Below, in pieces: positions 17,670 to 25,514 of a DNA stretch of 36,973 nt; positions within the stretch are counted from its first letter, which is position 1; the number at the start of each line of letters is the position of its first letter. A model generated the notes under the pieces. The model searched no databases. It worked only from the letters and a program-made list of their open reading frames with translations, and was not told where the DNA came from. Source of the stretch: WOZL01 sp041678645 (GTDB taxonomy: Bacteria; Patescibacteriota; Dojkabacteria; SC72). The DNA lies in assembly GCA_041678645.1 (NCBI GenBank), contig JBAYNT010000003.1, forward strand, positions 1 to 36,973. The letters are read 5' to 3'. Both the position numbers and the translations under genes were made by a program.

Positions 17670-19461
17670 TGTCCTCCTTTTTGTCCTATTCTGCTCCCCA
17701 ACAAAAACATTTGCACAAACCACATTAACCACAGACTCTACTTTTTCACACAACATTAAAGAGGGTGGCTTAATTGAAACAACATTAACTTTTACCATCT
17801 CTGCTCCCCAAAAAACCGTACTTACATACTATACGATTACTATTCCCCAAAAGGATATTGAACCTGAGATATACTCATTATCAAGAAACAGGAAACTTGA
17901 AGCAACAAAATATCATAGAACTAATTCAACAGATTTACTAATTGATTTTGAAAATACGGTGATAGAAGGAGATGGAAATACAAAAATTCGTATTTCCTAT
18001 ATACAGAAATATGACGACAAGAAGATTATAAATCTAATTTCTTCTGTAATTGATACTCCTACTTCAACGGTCTCTATTATTTATCCTAAAGAATGGGGAG
18101 AAACAAGCTGGGTTTCTGATCAAATAGAGGATATAAAGATAAATGATTCTAGCTACATATTAAGTATTGCAAATCCTGACTCTGATACTGTTAAGATAAT
18201 ATTTGGGGAGAATATCATATACAGTTTTAATATCTCTCGATCATTTAACAACCCAACAGATACAAGTAACCAGTATGAGGTAATTATCCCTCAGGACAAT
18301 CAATTTCAGAAAATTATTATAGAGGATATTAACATACAGCCAACACAGGCATTTTTAGATGGTAATAGTAACTATATATTAATCTATACATTACAACCAC
18401 AGAGTCAGATAGATCTGAAAATCTCTGGATACGTAATTATGGGAAATCATGAGTATTACGGAGATATTAACTCAACATATGACAGTAAAGATATATATTG
18501 GAGCCTTGAGGACAAACAAATGGAGAAGGTCGAAAAATATCTTACAGAAAAGGGAATTACCAAAGATTCAGAGAAAGCGTTATATCTAAAATACCTATAC
18601 TCTTATGTAATCGAAGAGTTACAACCCTCTATTTCCGCTACAACCCTAGCGGGTGGCGTACGAAGAGGTGCAATTGAAACTCTTAAATCTACCTCTGAAT
18701 CCACTCCTGAAGATTATGCCGACCTATTAAGAACGCTTCTCTCATATTATGAAATACCTGCGATTTACAGTATCGGTTATGTGTCTGATATTTCTAGCTA
18801 TCAGCCCAATGGAATGTTTCATTACTGGGTACAGGCTTTTGATGGTAAAAATTGGTTTGTATTAGACCCATACTTAGAGGATTTCTCTAAGGTGTCTTTA
18901 TATGGTAGAGAACAGTTAGATCATATTTCTATACTAAACAGGGTTACAGATTCCATTTCCCCTATACTAACCTACTACTCTGATAATGATATTAAATTTG
19001 AGTATGCAAAGGACAGCCAAATTGAATATAGACCAGATAGTAATAGCTCTATTAGCTTAGAGCCATACTCCATACTAAATAAGTACCTATATGCAAGGAT
19101 AAGCATAGAGAATACAGGGAATACGATCTTTACTACCATAACCTTGCAGGACTCTAAACCCGATTTAAGTGAATATGTCGATTCTGTGACCAATTCAGTA
19201 CACTCTATCTTGCTACCGCATATGAATAAGGATATCGATCTCCATATTCCTTTTAATACACTGGACGACGAGATCATACTCTCAACTATAAATATTAAAA
19301 ATGGTACGCAAAGTGTAAGTTCAGAGCTGGTATCAACAGAGTATTCAATCTCTAAATCTACAGATTATGATGTGTTAATAAAATTTATTTCGATACTGCT
19401 GTTTTTAATTACGTTCGGAATATTATATATTCTAATAGATAAGTTTATGTATAAAAAATGA
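17623..19461 (+). CDS. Exported transglutaminase-like protein lacking the catalytic Cys
   Basis: A 612-residue exported protein. A GTG start lies inside the cupin gene. Residues 11-31 are a signal peptide ending in F-A-Q, and residues about 585-608 form a C-terminal membrane anchor followed by K-K. The transglutaminase-like core is at about 325-430: PEDYADLLRTLL (362-373), EIPAIYSIGYV, H400 in FHYWV and D415 in LDPYLED. The usual Gly-x-Cys before D-Y-A is S-T-P, so the nucleophile position holds P362 while the His and Asp are kept. It is probably a binding domain rather than a peptidase or crosslinker. The N-terminal 300 residues look beta-rich. The start could also be a later codon, but the signal peptide supports 17623. 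Confidence 0.72.
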   Translation: MKDISGYTRKTIWIFSVLLFVLFCSPTKTFAQTTLTTDSTFSHNIKEGGLIETTLTFTISAPQKTVLTYYTITIPQKDIEPEIYSLSRNRKLEATKYHRTNSTDLLIDFENTVIEGDGNTKIRISYIQKYDDKKIINLISSVIDTPTSTVSIIYPKEWGETSWVSDQIEDIKINDSSYILSIANPDSDTVKIIFGENIIYSFNISRSFNNPTDTSNQYEVIIPQDNQFQKIIIEDINIQPTQAFLDGNSNYILIYTLQPQSQIDLKISGYVIMGNHEYYGDINSTYDSKDIYWSLEDKQMEKVEKYLTEKGITKDSEKALYLKYLYSYVIEELQPSISATTLAGGVRRGAIETLKSTSESTPEDYADLLRTLLSYYEIPAIYSIGYVSDISSYQPNGMFHYWVQAFDGKNWFVLDPYLEDFSKVSLYGREQLDHISILNRVTDSISPILTYYSDNDIKFEYAKDSQIEYRPDSNSSISLEPYSILNKYLYARISIENTGNTIFTTITLQDSKPDLSEYVDSVTNSVHSILLPHMNKDIDLHIPFNTLDDEIILSTINIKNGTQSVSSELVSTEYSISKSTDYDVLIKFISILLFLITFGILYILIDKFMYKK

Positions 19462-19874
19462 GTACCCCTCTACTAATCACAACTTTGATACTGTTAATTA
19501 TAATGATGCTATTTCTGCTATCCAAATTTAATCTCTCCAAGAAAAGCGCAAGAAGTAAAGATAGGCTATTAGCGACTCTGGAAAGGCTGGGTGAGCGTGC
19601 GAGTAGTGAGAACGATTTCGAAAGGAGAGATACTATTATCAGATTAGATAATCTTCTTGCAAAAGCTCTAAATTACAAGTATAGCAACAGTGATACTTGT
19701 GGGGACAATCTTAAGAGGGCTAAGAAAGTATTTCGTAAAGACACGTACCAGAATCTTTGGGATGTTCATAAACTTAGGAACGAAGTTGTCCATAATAACA
19801 GATCTATTTCTATTGAGGAGTCTCAGAAGGCATATCATATATATAAACTTTGTATTAAAAAAATACTGAAATGA
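19458..19874 (+). CDS. Membrane-anchored HEPN-like protein
   Basis: A 138-residue protein with a transmembrane helix at 4-22 and a cytosolic helical domain at about 35-138. The domain ends with WDVHKLRNEVVHNNRSI and a helix KAYHIYKLCIKKIL, typical of HEPN-like helical bundles. R107 and H112 make an Rx4H motif, the RNase signature of the HEPN superfamily. Its ATG overlaps the stop of the transglutaminase-like gene by four bases, so the two are translated together. Whether it is an active RNase or only a structural bundle cannot be told. Membrane proteins of this shape seem common in CPR genomes (from memory). Confidence 0.6.
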   Translation: MSTPLLITTLILLIIMMLFLLSKFNLSKKSARSKDRLLATLERLGERASSENDFERRDTIIRLDNLLAKALNYKYSNSDTCGDNLKRAKKVFRKDTYQNLWDVHKLRNEVVHNNRSISIEESQKAYHIYKLCIKKILK

Positions 19875-20437
19875 AGAAATTGATTTTGACTCTTACAATC
19901 TTTATAGCAACCCTTTTACCATATGCGGTATTAGCTCAAGAGCAAGAGCAAACAGCTTCTGCCACAACCAAATACTTCAATATTACAATGCTAAGGGGTG
20001 AACAGTCGGCATGGGATAAGTCTGTAACATATGAATTAATTGTTACTCCTAAGATAGATTCTCCAAGAACGCAAATTCTTTGGGACGCTCCTACAAATAT
20101 AAAGATTAACCCAAAACATAAGGAATTTATAGACATGTATAATGGGGAAACCTATACATTTAAGTCCAAAGTTAAAACAGATCAATCTGGCAACTATGAA
20201 ATTAATGTTAATCTAATAGCATGGCAACACGATACCAACTATGCAAACAGCGTAAGTGATATTATTACTTTCAATGAAGACTTATTAGCTATGCCTATCG
20301 CTGAGAACTACACATACAGTTTAATTGGGAAATACCTCGTAATCGCTCTCCTTCTAGGATTGGTAATTTGGGGAGGGGTTATACTAAGTAAAAAAGGGGT
20401 TGAATCTATGAAGAAATGGTTAACACCTCCTAATTAG
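19871..20437 (+). CDS. Secreted, C-terminally anchored beta-domain protein
   Basis: A 188-residue protein with a signal peptide (1-22, cleavage after V-L-A before Q-E-Q), an extracytoplasmic beta-rich, Ig-like region (about 30-140, with TYELIVTPKI and GNYEINVNLIAW) and a C-terminal transmembrane helix at about 150-170 followed by a short basic tail. I do not recognise a named family. It overlaps the HEPN-like gene by four bases and is the last gene of the cupin operon. Both it and the transglutaminase-like protein end in a membrane anchor, so the two may meet on the outer face of the membrane; this is inference. Its TAG stop lies in a palindrome shared with the convergent gene. Confidence 0.65.
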   Translation: MKKLILTLTIFIATLLPYAVLAQEQEQTASATTKYFNITMLRGEQSAWDKSVTYELIVTPKIDSPRTQILWDAPTNIKINPKHKEFIDMYNGETYTFKSKVKTDQSGNYEINVNLIAWQHDTNYANSVSDIITFNEDLLAMPIAENYTYSLIGKYLVIALLLGLVIWGGVILSKKGVESMKKWLTPPN

Positions 20438-20996
20438 ATCTAATTAGATCATATATTTTATCAAGGAAAGTTCTCTTTGTTCTGTTTTCTGATGGGCTAA
20501 TTGTTGTAAAGTGATTGTTTTCAGCATTATTTGTAGTCTCATTATCAACTTCTGTCCTCTTGTTTTCCGTTAAGCCTTTTATATACATAAGTGCTTGAGA
20601 ATGAGTAAAATTATAGGGGTCTTGTTTTTCCCTTCTTAGGATAGCAATCTCTCTATTCTTTTGATCTAAAAGCTCCCTTGTCTGAACAATTTCATCTTTC
20701 ATGTCCTCAGTTTGCTGTTTAAGCTGTAGGACTTTATGCTCTGCTTGTTTTGCCCTATCTTCTAGCTCTGGGGATTCCTTTGCTCTTTTGAGCAAATCAG
20801 TATGTTCTTTGTCATTAAGAATCTTCTCAATCATTTCCTCTCTTTCTTGGTTGCCGTATTTATAGAATGATAATTCTCTAGAGCTCGGTTCTCTATTGAG
20901 TGTGAGTTCAAACACCTCCTTTATCATTCCTATACGATCGGTTGAGGCAGATACTTTCTTATCTCCTTTATCAAAGTCTAAATCTGCTAATTTCAT
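20430..20996 (-). CDS. DUF4214-like domain plus coiled coil
   Basis: A 188-residue cytosolic protein. Residues about 22-68 (EVFELTLNREPSSRELSFYK and EMIEKILNDKEH) match the phycobilisome-linker-like DUF4214 pattern, often attached to glycosyltransferases or surface proteins. A coiled coil follows at about 70-122, then a polar tail rich in Asn and Thr. There is no catalytic domain, so it may be an adaptor. It lies downstream of rplS and tRNA-Gly on the same strand, but has its own strong leaderless promoter. Its TAG stop overlaps the convergent secreted-protein gene by eight bases. Confidence 0.65.
   Translation of the reverse strand: MKLADLDFDKGDKKVSASTDRIGMIKEVFELTLNREPSSRELSFYKYGNQEREEMIEKILNDKEHTDLLKRAKESPELEDRAKQAEHKVLQLKQQTEDMKDEIVQTRELLDQKNREIAILRREKQDPYNFTHSQALMYIKGLTENKRTEVDNETTNNAENNHFTTISPSENRTKRTFLDKIYDLIRSN
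20431..20446. repeat. Perfect palindrome at a convergent gene junction
   Basis: TAATTAGATCTAATTA is a perfect 16-base palindrome, also readable as a tandem pair of the 10-mer TAATTAGATC. It holds the plus-strand TAG stop (20435-20437) and two bases of the minus-strand TAG stop (20430-20432). It could fold in both transcripts, but lacks a G+C-rich stem, so a terminator role is uncertain. Confidence 0.45.
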
Positions 20997-21002
20997 AAGG
21001 TA

Positions 21003-21008
21003 ATTATA
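21003..21008 (-). promoter_or_regulatory. -10 box of the DUF4214-like gene (leaderless)
   Basis: On the minus strand TGGTATAAT (extended -10) is followed by six bases and the ATG at 20996. Confidence 0.65.
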
Positions 21009-21034
21009 CCATAACGGTAAGGTAAAGGGATATT

Positions 21035-21111
21035 TGGAGCAGGAGACGGGACTCGAACCCGCAACCCTCTGTTTGGAAAACAGATATTCTAACCAATTGA
21101 ACTACTCCTGC
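21035..21111 (-). tRNA. tRNA-Gly (TCC)
   Basis: Complete cloverleaf on the minus strand: acceptor GCAGGAG/CTCCTGC, D-loop with GGTT, anticodon stem TCTGT/ACAGA with loop TTTCCAA giving anticodon TCC, and T-arm GCGGG-TTCGAGT-CCCGT. Discriminator T at 21038 and an encoded CCA at 21035-21037. It reads GGA codons, so it is not the suppressor-type tRNA-Gly (TCA) of code-25 bacteria. It lies 23 bases downstream of rplS on the same strand, so it may be processed from the rplS message or use a weak TTTAAT just upstream. Confidence 0.95.
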
Positions 21112-21134
21112 AGTAGTAATTAAATATATAAGAA

Positions 21135-21584
21135 CTACTCTTTCTTTTCAACTTCCTCAGTTGCTTCTTCTGCCTTTACTCCTTCTGACAAATCTTTCTC
21201 TATTATCTTCTCTTCCTCTTCATCTGTTAGGTATAAGTCCTGTGATGCACCAACCTTAAGAGCTCTTTTACCTACCCTCTCTCTAAGATAGTAAAGCTTA
21301 GATCTTCTCACAGTACCTCTTTTAATTACTTCAATCTTTTCTAATATCGTCGAATGTAGAGGGACTATCTTCTCAACACCTATACCGTAAGATATCTTTC
21401 TAACAACAAGATTCTTATTAATTCCCGATCCCTTTATAGAGATAACAACCCCTTCAAAAATCTGGGTTCTCTCTTTACCTGCCTCTTTAATTTTAAGGTG
21501 TAGTTTAACAGTATCTCCTACCCTTACATTAGGTCTCTTCTTATACTGTTCTCCTTCTATCTTAGTTAACATTGTAGTATCCAT
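21135..21584 (-). CDS. rplS: 50S ribosomal protein L19 with acidic tail
   Basis: L19 sits at the subunit interface and contacts 16S rRNA. The 149-residue protein has the family core: RVGDTVKLHLKI (about 21-32), RTQIFEGVVISIKG, LVVRKISYGIGVEKIVPLHS and RRSKLYYLRERVGKRA. Standard L19 is about 115 residues; the extra 30 form an acidic Glu-rich C-terminal tail (129-149). In many bacteria rplS follows trmD and rpsP; here it stands alone with tRNA-Gly downstream and gpmI divergent. The upstream gap holds no clear TATAAT next to the ATG, but an AAGAAAAG run directly before it. Confidence 0.96.
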   Translation of the reverse strand: MDTTMLTKIEGEQYKKRPNVRVGDTVKLHLKIKEAGKERTQIFEGVVISIKGSGINKNLVVRKISYGIGVEKIVPLHSTILEKIEVIKRGTVRRSKLYYLRERVGKRALKVGASQDLYLTDEEEEKIIEKDLSEGVKAEEATEEVEKKE

Positions 21585-21679
21585 CTTTTCTTAATACTGA
21601 TTTAATATATAGATAAGTGAAAGTTCTCACTCGCGGTGCTATTATAGAATAAAATCTGGAAATATGCCACAATGTATAT
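21585..21679. promoter_or_regulatory. Divergent promoter region rplS/gpmI
   Basis: The 95-base gap between the divergent rplS and gpmI starts. It holds AT-rich -10-like sequences (TATAGA and TAAAAT near 21640-21655 on the plus strand; TATATT on the minus strand) and a weak short hairpin (AGTGA...TCACT). Unlike the other heads, neither gene has a clear box 5-8 bases before the ATG, so both may have a short true leader. Confidence 0.35.
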
Positions 21680-23218
21680 ATGATTGCTAAACAAAAAGTG
21701 CTCCTAGTAGTCATGGATGGACTTGGTGTGGCACCCAAAAGTGAGGGTAACGCAGTAGTTTTGGCAAACCCAGTACATCTATCTACACTATGGAATACAA
21801 ACCCTCATACATATCTTTTAGCCTCAGGAGAGGCTGTAGGATTACCCAAGGATGTAAAAGGCAATAGTGAGGTAGGACATCAAAATCTAGGATCTGGGCA
21901 GATAATAAAGCAAACATTGCCTAGGATTAATAGCGCGATAGAAAGAGGATACTTCCTAAAAAGTTCTGTACTTTACAATAGCTTGGTTCATGCTAGTAGG
22001 AACAATGGGAATATCCATATAATGGGATTGCTAAGCGACGGCTCCGTTCATAGTCACATTAGTCATTTCTTTGCAATTCTTAGATACTTCTCTCAAAACA
22101 ACTTTAAAAATCATGTGTACTTTCATATATTTACTGATGGTAGGGACACCGGCGTTAATCAAGCCAAAGACTTCATAGCTCAACTTGAAAGGCATATTGA
22201 AATGCAAGGCATTGGAGAGATTGCTACGATATGTGGAAGAAGCTATGCTATGGATAGAAACAACACATGGGAGAGAACTAAAACAGCATATGACCTTATC
22301 ACTAAAGGTGTCGGAGAAAAATTTGAACATTGGCAAGAAGCAATTGATCAATCATATCAAAACGGAGTTACAGATGAATTTCTAAAGCCCATCGTTATCA
22401 AAGATGCCAAGGTAAAACCGGGAGACTCCGTAATACATGCTAACTTTAGAGCTGATAGGGCTCTACAGCTTACTTCCGCCTTTATCGATCAATCCTTCAC
22501 TAACTTTCCAAGAGAAATAATTCCTAATCTGTTTTTTGCTAGTATGGTTGAGTATAGGAAAAACTTCCCTACCAATGTACTAGTCGCGAAGCAGTATATT
22601 ACTATGCCGCTAGGGAGAGTTCTTAGTTCTAATTCATTTAAACAGCTTAGAATTGCAGAGTCTGAAAAATTCCCACATGTCACATACTTTTTCAACGGAG
22701 GAATGTCTATAAGGTATGACATGGAGGATAGGATTGAAATACCATCACCTTCGGTACCTCTTTACGACCAAAAACCTGAGATGTCTGCCGAGGAGATGAC
22801 CGATATCCTTATCAATAGAATTGAGGCAGATATATATGATTTTATACTTGTCAATTTCGCAAATCCTGATATGGTTGGTCATACTGGAAATCTGGAGGCT
22901 TCAATTAAGGCTGTACAAACCGTAGATAAGTGCGTAGATGATTTAGTGAGGGTATTTACCAGCAAAGGAGGTTGCGTCATCCTTACAGCTGATCATGGCA
23001 ACGCAGAAGAGCTCTTAAATATAGATACAGGAGAGATGGATACGGAGCATTCATTAAATCCTGTACCACTTATCCTAATTGGCTCTAAAATACCTCCTCG
23101 GGTATTACAGTACGGCGCACTTAAAGATGTTGCCCCAACAATCCTTCAGCTTATGGGAGCTCTCCAGCCTATGGAAATGACTGGCAAAAGTCTAATTGGG
23201 GATATAGAAATTTTTTAA
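21680..23218 (+). CDS. gpmI: Phosphoglycerate mutase, 2,3-bisphosphoglycerate-independent
   Basis: Interconverts 3- and 2-phosphoglycerate in lower glycolysis with two Mn ions and a phosphoserine intermediate. It is 512 residues, the normal length. Motifs: VVMDGLGVAP near the start (metal Asp13), GNSEVGHQNLGSG with the nucleophile S63, FTDGRDT, CGRSYAMDRNNTWERT, NFRADRALQL, and the metal-binding ADHGNAEEL and TEHSLNPVPLI near the C-terminus. The start at 21680 is supported by the family N-terminus (KVLLVVMDG). It is divergent from rplS and its stop overlaps that of the DedA gene by four bases. Confidence 0.97.
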   Translation: MIAKQKVLLVVMDGLGVAPKSEGNAVVLANPVHLSTLWNTNPHTYLLASGEAVGLPKDVKGNSEVGHQNLGSGQIIKQTLPRINSAIERGYFLKSSVLYNSLVHASRNNGNIHIMGLLSDGSVHSHISHFFAILRYFSQNNFKNHVYFHIFTDGRDTGVNQAKDFIAQLERHIEMQGIGEIATICGRSYAMDRNNTWERTKTAYDLITKGVGEKFEHWQEAIDQSYQNGVTDEFLKPIVIKDAKVKPGDSVIHANFRADRALQLTSAFIDQSFTNFPREIIPNLFFASMVEYRKNFPTNVLVAKQYITMPLGRVLSSNSFKQLRIAESEKFPHVTYFFNGGMSIRYDMEDRIEIPSPSVPLYDQKPEMSAEEMTDILINRIEADIYDFILVNFANPDMVGHTGNLEASIKAVQTVDKCVDDLVRVFTSKGGCVILTADHGNAEELLNIDTGEMDTEHSLNPVPLILIGSKIPPRVLQYGALKDVAPTILQLMGALQPMEMTGKSLIGDIEIF

Positions 23219-23850
23219 ATAGAGTTGATACTTTTTTTCTTTTTTCTCCTTAATACCTTTACAACTATGTATATAAGGACTACCAAAACTCCTGCAATAA
23301 TAACAAAATTCTCATACTGAGCTAACCAGAAGATAATAACTTCCCACTTTGATCCTAAAAGATATCCGGCTACTGTTAACACTGTAGACCATACTGCACT
23401 ACCCAAGATTGTATAGATTGAGAATTGCAAGAAAGGCATTTTAGCTACTCCTGCAGGAAAAGAGATTACGCTTCTTACAAGTGGAATTAATCTCCCTGTA
23501 AAAACAATACTAGATCCATATTTATCAAAAAATTCAAACCCCTTATCTACCTCATCCTGTTCCATAAATAGATACTTCCCATATTTTTTAAGGAATCTAC
23601 TTACAGCTTTCTCTCCCCATCTTCCTAAAAAGTAAAATGGAAGAGAACCTAAATAGGCACCTAAAGTTGCAGCAAGTATTGAGATAATCAAACTCTGATC
23701 TGTTCTAGACGACACAAAACCTACAAAAGGTAGAATAAAGGGGCTTGGAATCGGAGCAAATACACTCTCTACAAAAACAGCTATAGCGACACCTATGTAT
23801 CCTGTAGATTCGATTAGCTCGGTTAACCACTGTACAATATTTTCAATCAT
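23215..23850 (-). CDS. DedA-family membrane protein
   Basis: A 211-residue polytopic protein of the DedA/SNARE-associated (VTT) family. Members include undecaprenyl-phosphate flippases that recycle the peptidoglycan lipid carrier. The re-entrant-loop motif E-S-V-F-A-P-I-P-S-P (about 29-38) and the hallmark GRLIPLVRSVISFPAGVAKM (about 123-142) are both visible. It ends with a basic K/R tail. It starts 17 bases after the DUF192 gene in one minus-strand unit. The ligand cannot be told from sequence; a lipid-carrier role is inference from the family. Confidence 0.9.
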   Translation of the reverse strand: MIENIVQWLTELIESTGYIGVAIAVFVESVFAPIPSPFILPFVGFVSSRTDQSLIISILAATLGAYLGSLPFYFLGRWGEKAVSRFLKKYGKYLFMEQDEVDKGFEFFDKYGSSIVFTGRLIPLVRSVISFPAGVAKMPFLQFSIYTILGSAVWSTVLTVAGYLLGSKWEVIIFWLAQYENFVIIAGVLVVLIYIVVKVLRRKKKKSINSI

Positions 23851-23867
23851 CTTTATTTAGCTAAAAT

Positions 23868-24407
23868 TTACTGGAGATATTGTACCACACTATAGCCAAC
23901 CTCTACATTGTTCTCACTGCAAAAGCCTCCGTTTACCTCTAAGACATACATAAATTGCTGGTTAGAATACACTAAGGGACAGGAGCTTGTAGTGCATGGA
24001 TTTTGGTTTTCTTTAATATCAACAATATTACTCTGAGAATCTATAAATAGGATATCTAAAGGTATGAGAACATCCTTCATCCAAAAGGGGTTGTTAACCT
24101 CGCTATTAAAGATAAATAACATACCCTCATAATCCCCTAAATATTTCCTTCCGGAAAGACCTCGACTTCTTTGAGCATCACTATTTGCTATCTCAACATC
24201 CACCCTTACCAATAGGCCACTTGGAAGCTCTATCTCTACATACTCACCCTCTTTTATATCCTCTTCCTTAATTTCAGTACTATCCGTTTTCTCTTTTACA
24301 ATCTCATCCTTCCAACTTACATCAAATATATCAAACCTATCTTGAACAAAAAGAAAGATGGCTGCAATCATTGCAATATATATTATTAATTTCAAATGAT
24401 TGTTCAT
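23868..24407 (-). CDS. DUF192-family anchored protein
   Basis: A 179-residue protein with an N-terminal membrane anchor (5-22) and a DUF192 domain (about 55-178). Family features are visible: VEIANSDAQRSRGLSGRKYL, GMLFIF, FWMKDVLIPLDILFIDS and the conserved end of an acidic surface. Two Cys (C-T-T-S-S-C near 134-139) and one later (near 164) may form disulfides outside the cell. The biochemical role of DUF192 is unknown. It is divergent from mnmA with 23 bases between starts, so the two promoters overlap. It heads a unit with the DedA gene. Confidence 0.88.
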   Translation of the reverse strand: MNNHLKLIIYIAMIAAIFLFVQDRFDIFDVSWKDEIVKEKTDSTEIKEEDIKEGEYVEIELPSGLLVRVDVEIANSDAQRSRGLSGRKYLGDYEGMLFIFNSEVNNPFWMKDVLIPLDILFIDSQSNIVDIKENQNPCTTSSCPLVYSNQQFMYVLEVNGGFCSENNVEVGYSVVQYLQ

Positions 24408-24417
24408 TTCTTCATGA

Positions 24418-24423
24418 TATACT
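24418..24423 (+). promoter_or_regulatory. -10 box of mnmA (leaderless)
   Basis: TGATATACT (extended -10) followed by seven bases and the ATG at 24431. It supports 24431 over an upstream in-frame ATG at 24371, which lies inside the DUF192 gene on the other strand. Confidence 0.6.
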
Positions 24424-24430
24424 CTATCCT

Positions 24431-25465
24431 ATGAAAAGAAAAGTCTATATTGGGTTCTCAGGAGGAGTAGATAGTTCAGTATCTGCACAGCTTCTTAGAG
24501 ATAAATACGATGTAACTGCAGTAATGTTTAGGAATATTTCTAATCCTGAATGTAGTAAACCAATTGAGGAAAATGCTAAACGGGTAGCGGAATATTTAAA
24601 TATTCCTTTTAAGGTTGTAGATTTTACCCAAGAGTTTAACGAGGTAGTCATTAAACCGTTCATAAAGTCTTACCAGGAGGGTAAAACCCCTAATCCATGT
24701 GTTACCTGTAATATTGAATTCAAATTTAATAAATTTGCCAAATGGTGTTTTGAAAACGGGGCAGATTTGATTGCTACTGGACATTACTGCCAAACAGAAA
24801 ACGGTCATCTTTATAGGGGCAAAGATGGGCAGAAAGATCAATCATATTTCTTAAATGGTGTAAGTAGTGAGATCCTAAGTAAAACACTCTTTCCTGTTGG
24901 GAACTTAATGAAAAAAGATGTAAGGGAACTAGCGAATGAATTTGGGCTACCAAATAGTAGTCAAAGAGATAGCCAGGAAGTCTGCTTTATTAACACCTCC
25001 CTAGATGAGTATCTCAAAGAGAATATTACTCCTAATGCCGGGGATATTGTGGATATAGACAGCAAGGAGACAGTTGGGAAACATATCGGCATACACTCTC
25101 TTACTCTTGGTCAAAGGAAGGGCATACATATAGGGGGAACTGACCAGCCATACTTTGTTGCAGACAAAGATATTGCAAACAATATAATCTATGTAGCCAA
25201 AGGCAAATACAATCCTGCCTTGTGGAAGGATACCTTTCTCTTAGAGAATTTCAACGTAATACATCCAGACAACAGAGGAATGGAAGGCGAACTAACAGGG
25301 ATGGTAAGGTACAGGAGTAAAGAGGTCGCCTGTAATGTAAATTGGGAGAAGGATACCGTTAAATTCTCAGAGAAACTATGGACCCCCTCTATCGGTCAAA
25401 GCCTTGCCTTGTACTCTAAAAACGAGTGTATAGGTGGAGGTGTAATCAAAGATATTTTACAATAG
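24431..25465 (+). CDS. mnmA: tRNA 2-thiouridylase MnmA
   Basis: Thiolates U34 of tRNAs for Lys, Glu and Gln using a persulfide sulfur donor and ATP. From 24431 it is 344 residues, slightly under the usual 360-370. The N-terminal PP-loop FSGGVDSSVSA (9-19) binds ATP; the catalytic cysteines are C90 in NPCVTCN and C185 in SQEVCFI, which correspond to C102 and C199 of E. coli. LGQRKGIHIGG and the C-terminal beta barrel follow. The start is set by the leaderless -10 box and by the family N-terminus, which begins just before the PP-loop. Confidence 0.97.
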   Translation: MKRKVYIGFSGGVDSSVSAQLLRDKYDVTAVMFRNISNPECSKPIEENAKRVAEYLNIPFKVVDFTQEFNEVVIKPFIKSYQEGKTPNPCVTCNIEFKFNKFAKWCFENGADLIATGHYCQTENGHLYRGKDGQKDQSYFLNGVSSEILSKTLFPVGNLMKKDVRELANEFGLPNSSQRDSQEVCFINTSLDEYLKENITPNAGDIVDIDSKETVGKHIGIHSLTLGQRKGIHIGGTDQPYFVADKDIANNIIYVAKGKYNPALWKDTFLLENFNVIHPDNRGMEGELTGMVRYRSKEVACNVNWEKDTVKFSEKLWTPSIGQSLALYSKNECIGGGVIKDILQ

Positions 25466-25514
25466 AAACAGATTATGTTAAAATCGCTTCGCCCTAAAAT
25501 TAACACTCATATCC

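Noticed and set aside
21035..21111. Possible recoding of UGA as glycine (code 25)
   Set aside because: The anticodon is TCC, not TCA, and TGA ends at least two intact genes in the window.
24371..24430. Upstream in-frame ATG extending mnmA by 20 residues
   Set aside because: The extension has no MnmA similarity, overlaps the DUF192 gene and lies upstream of the -10 box.
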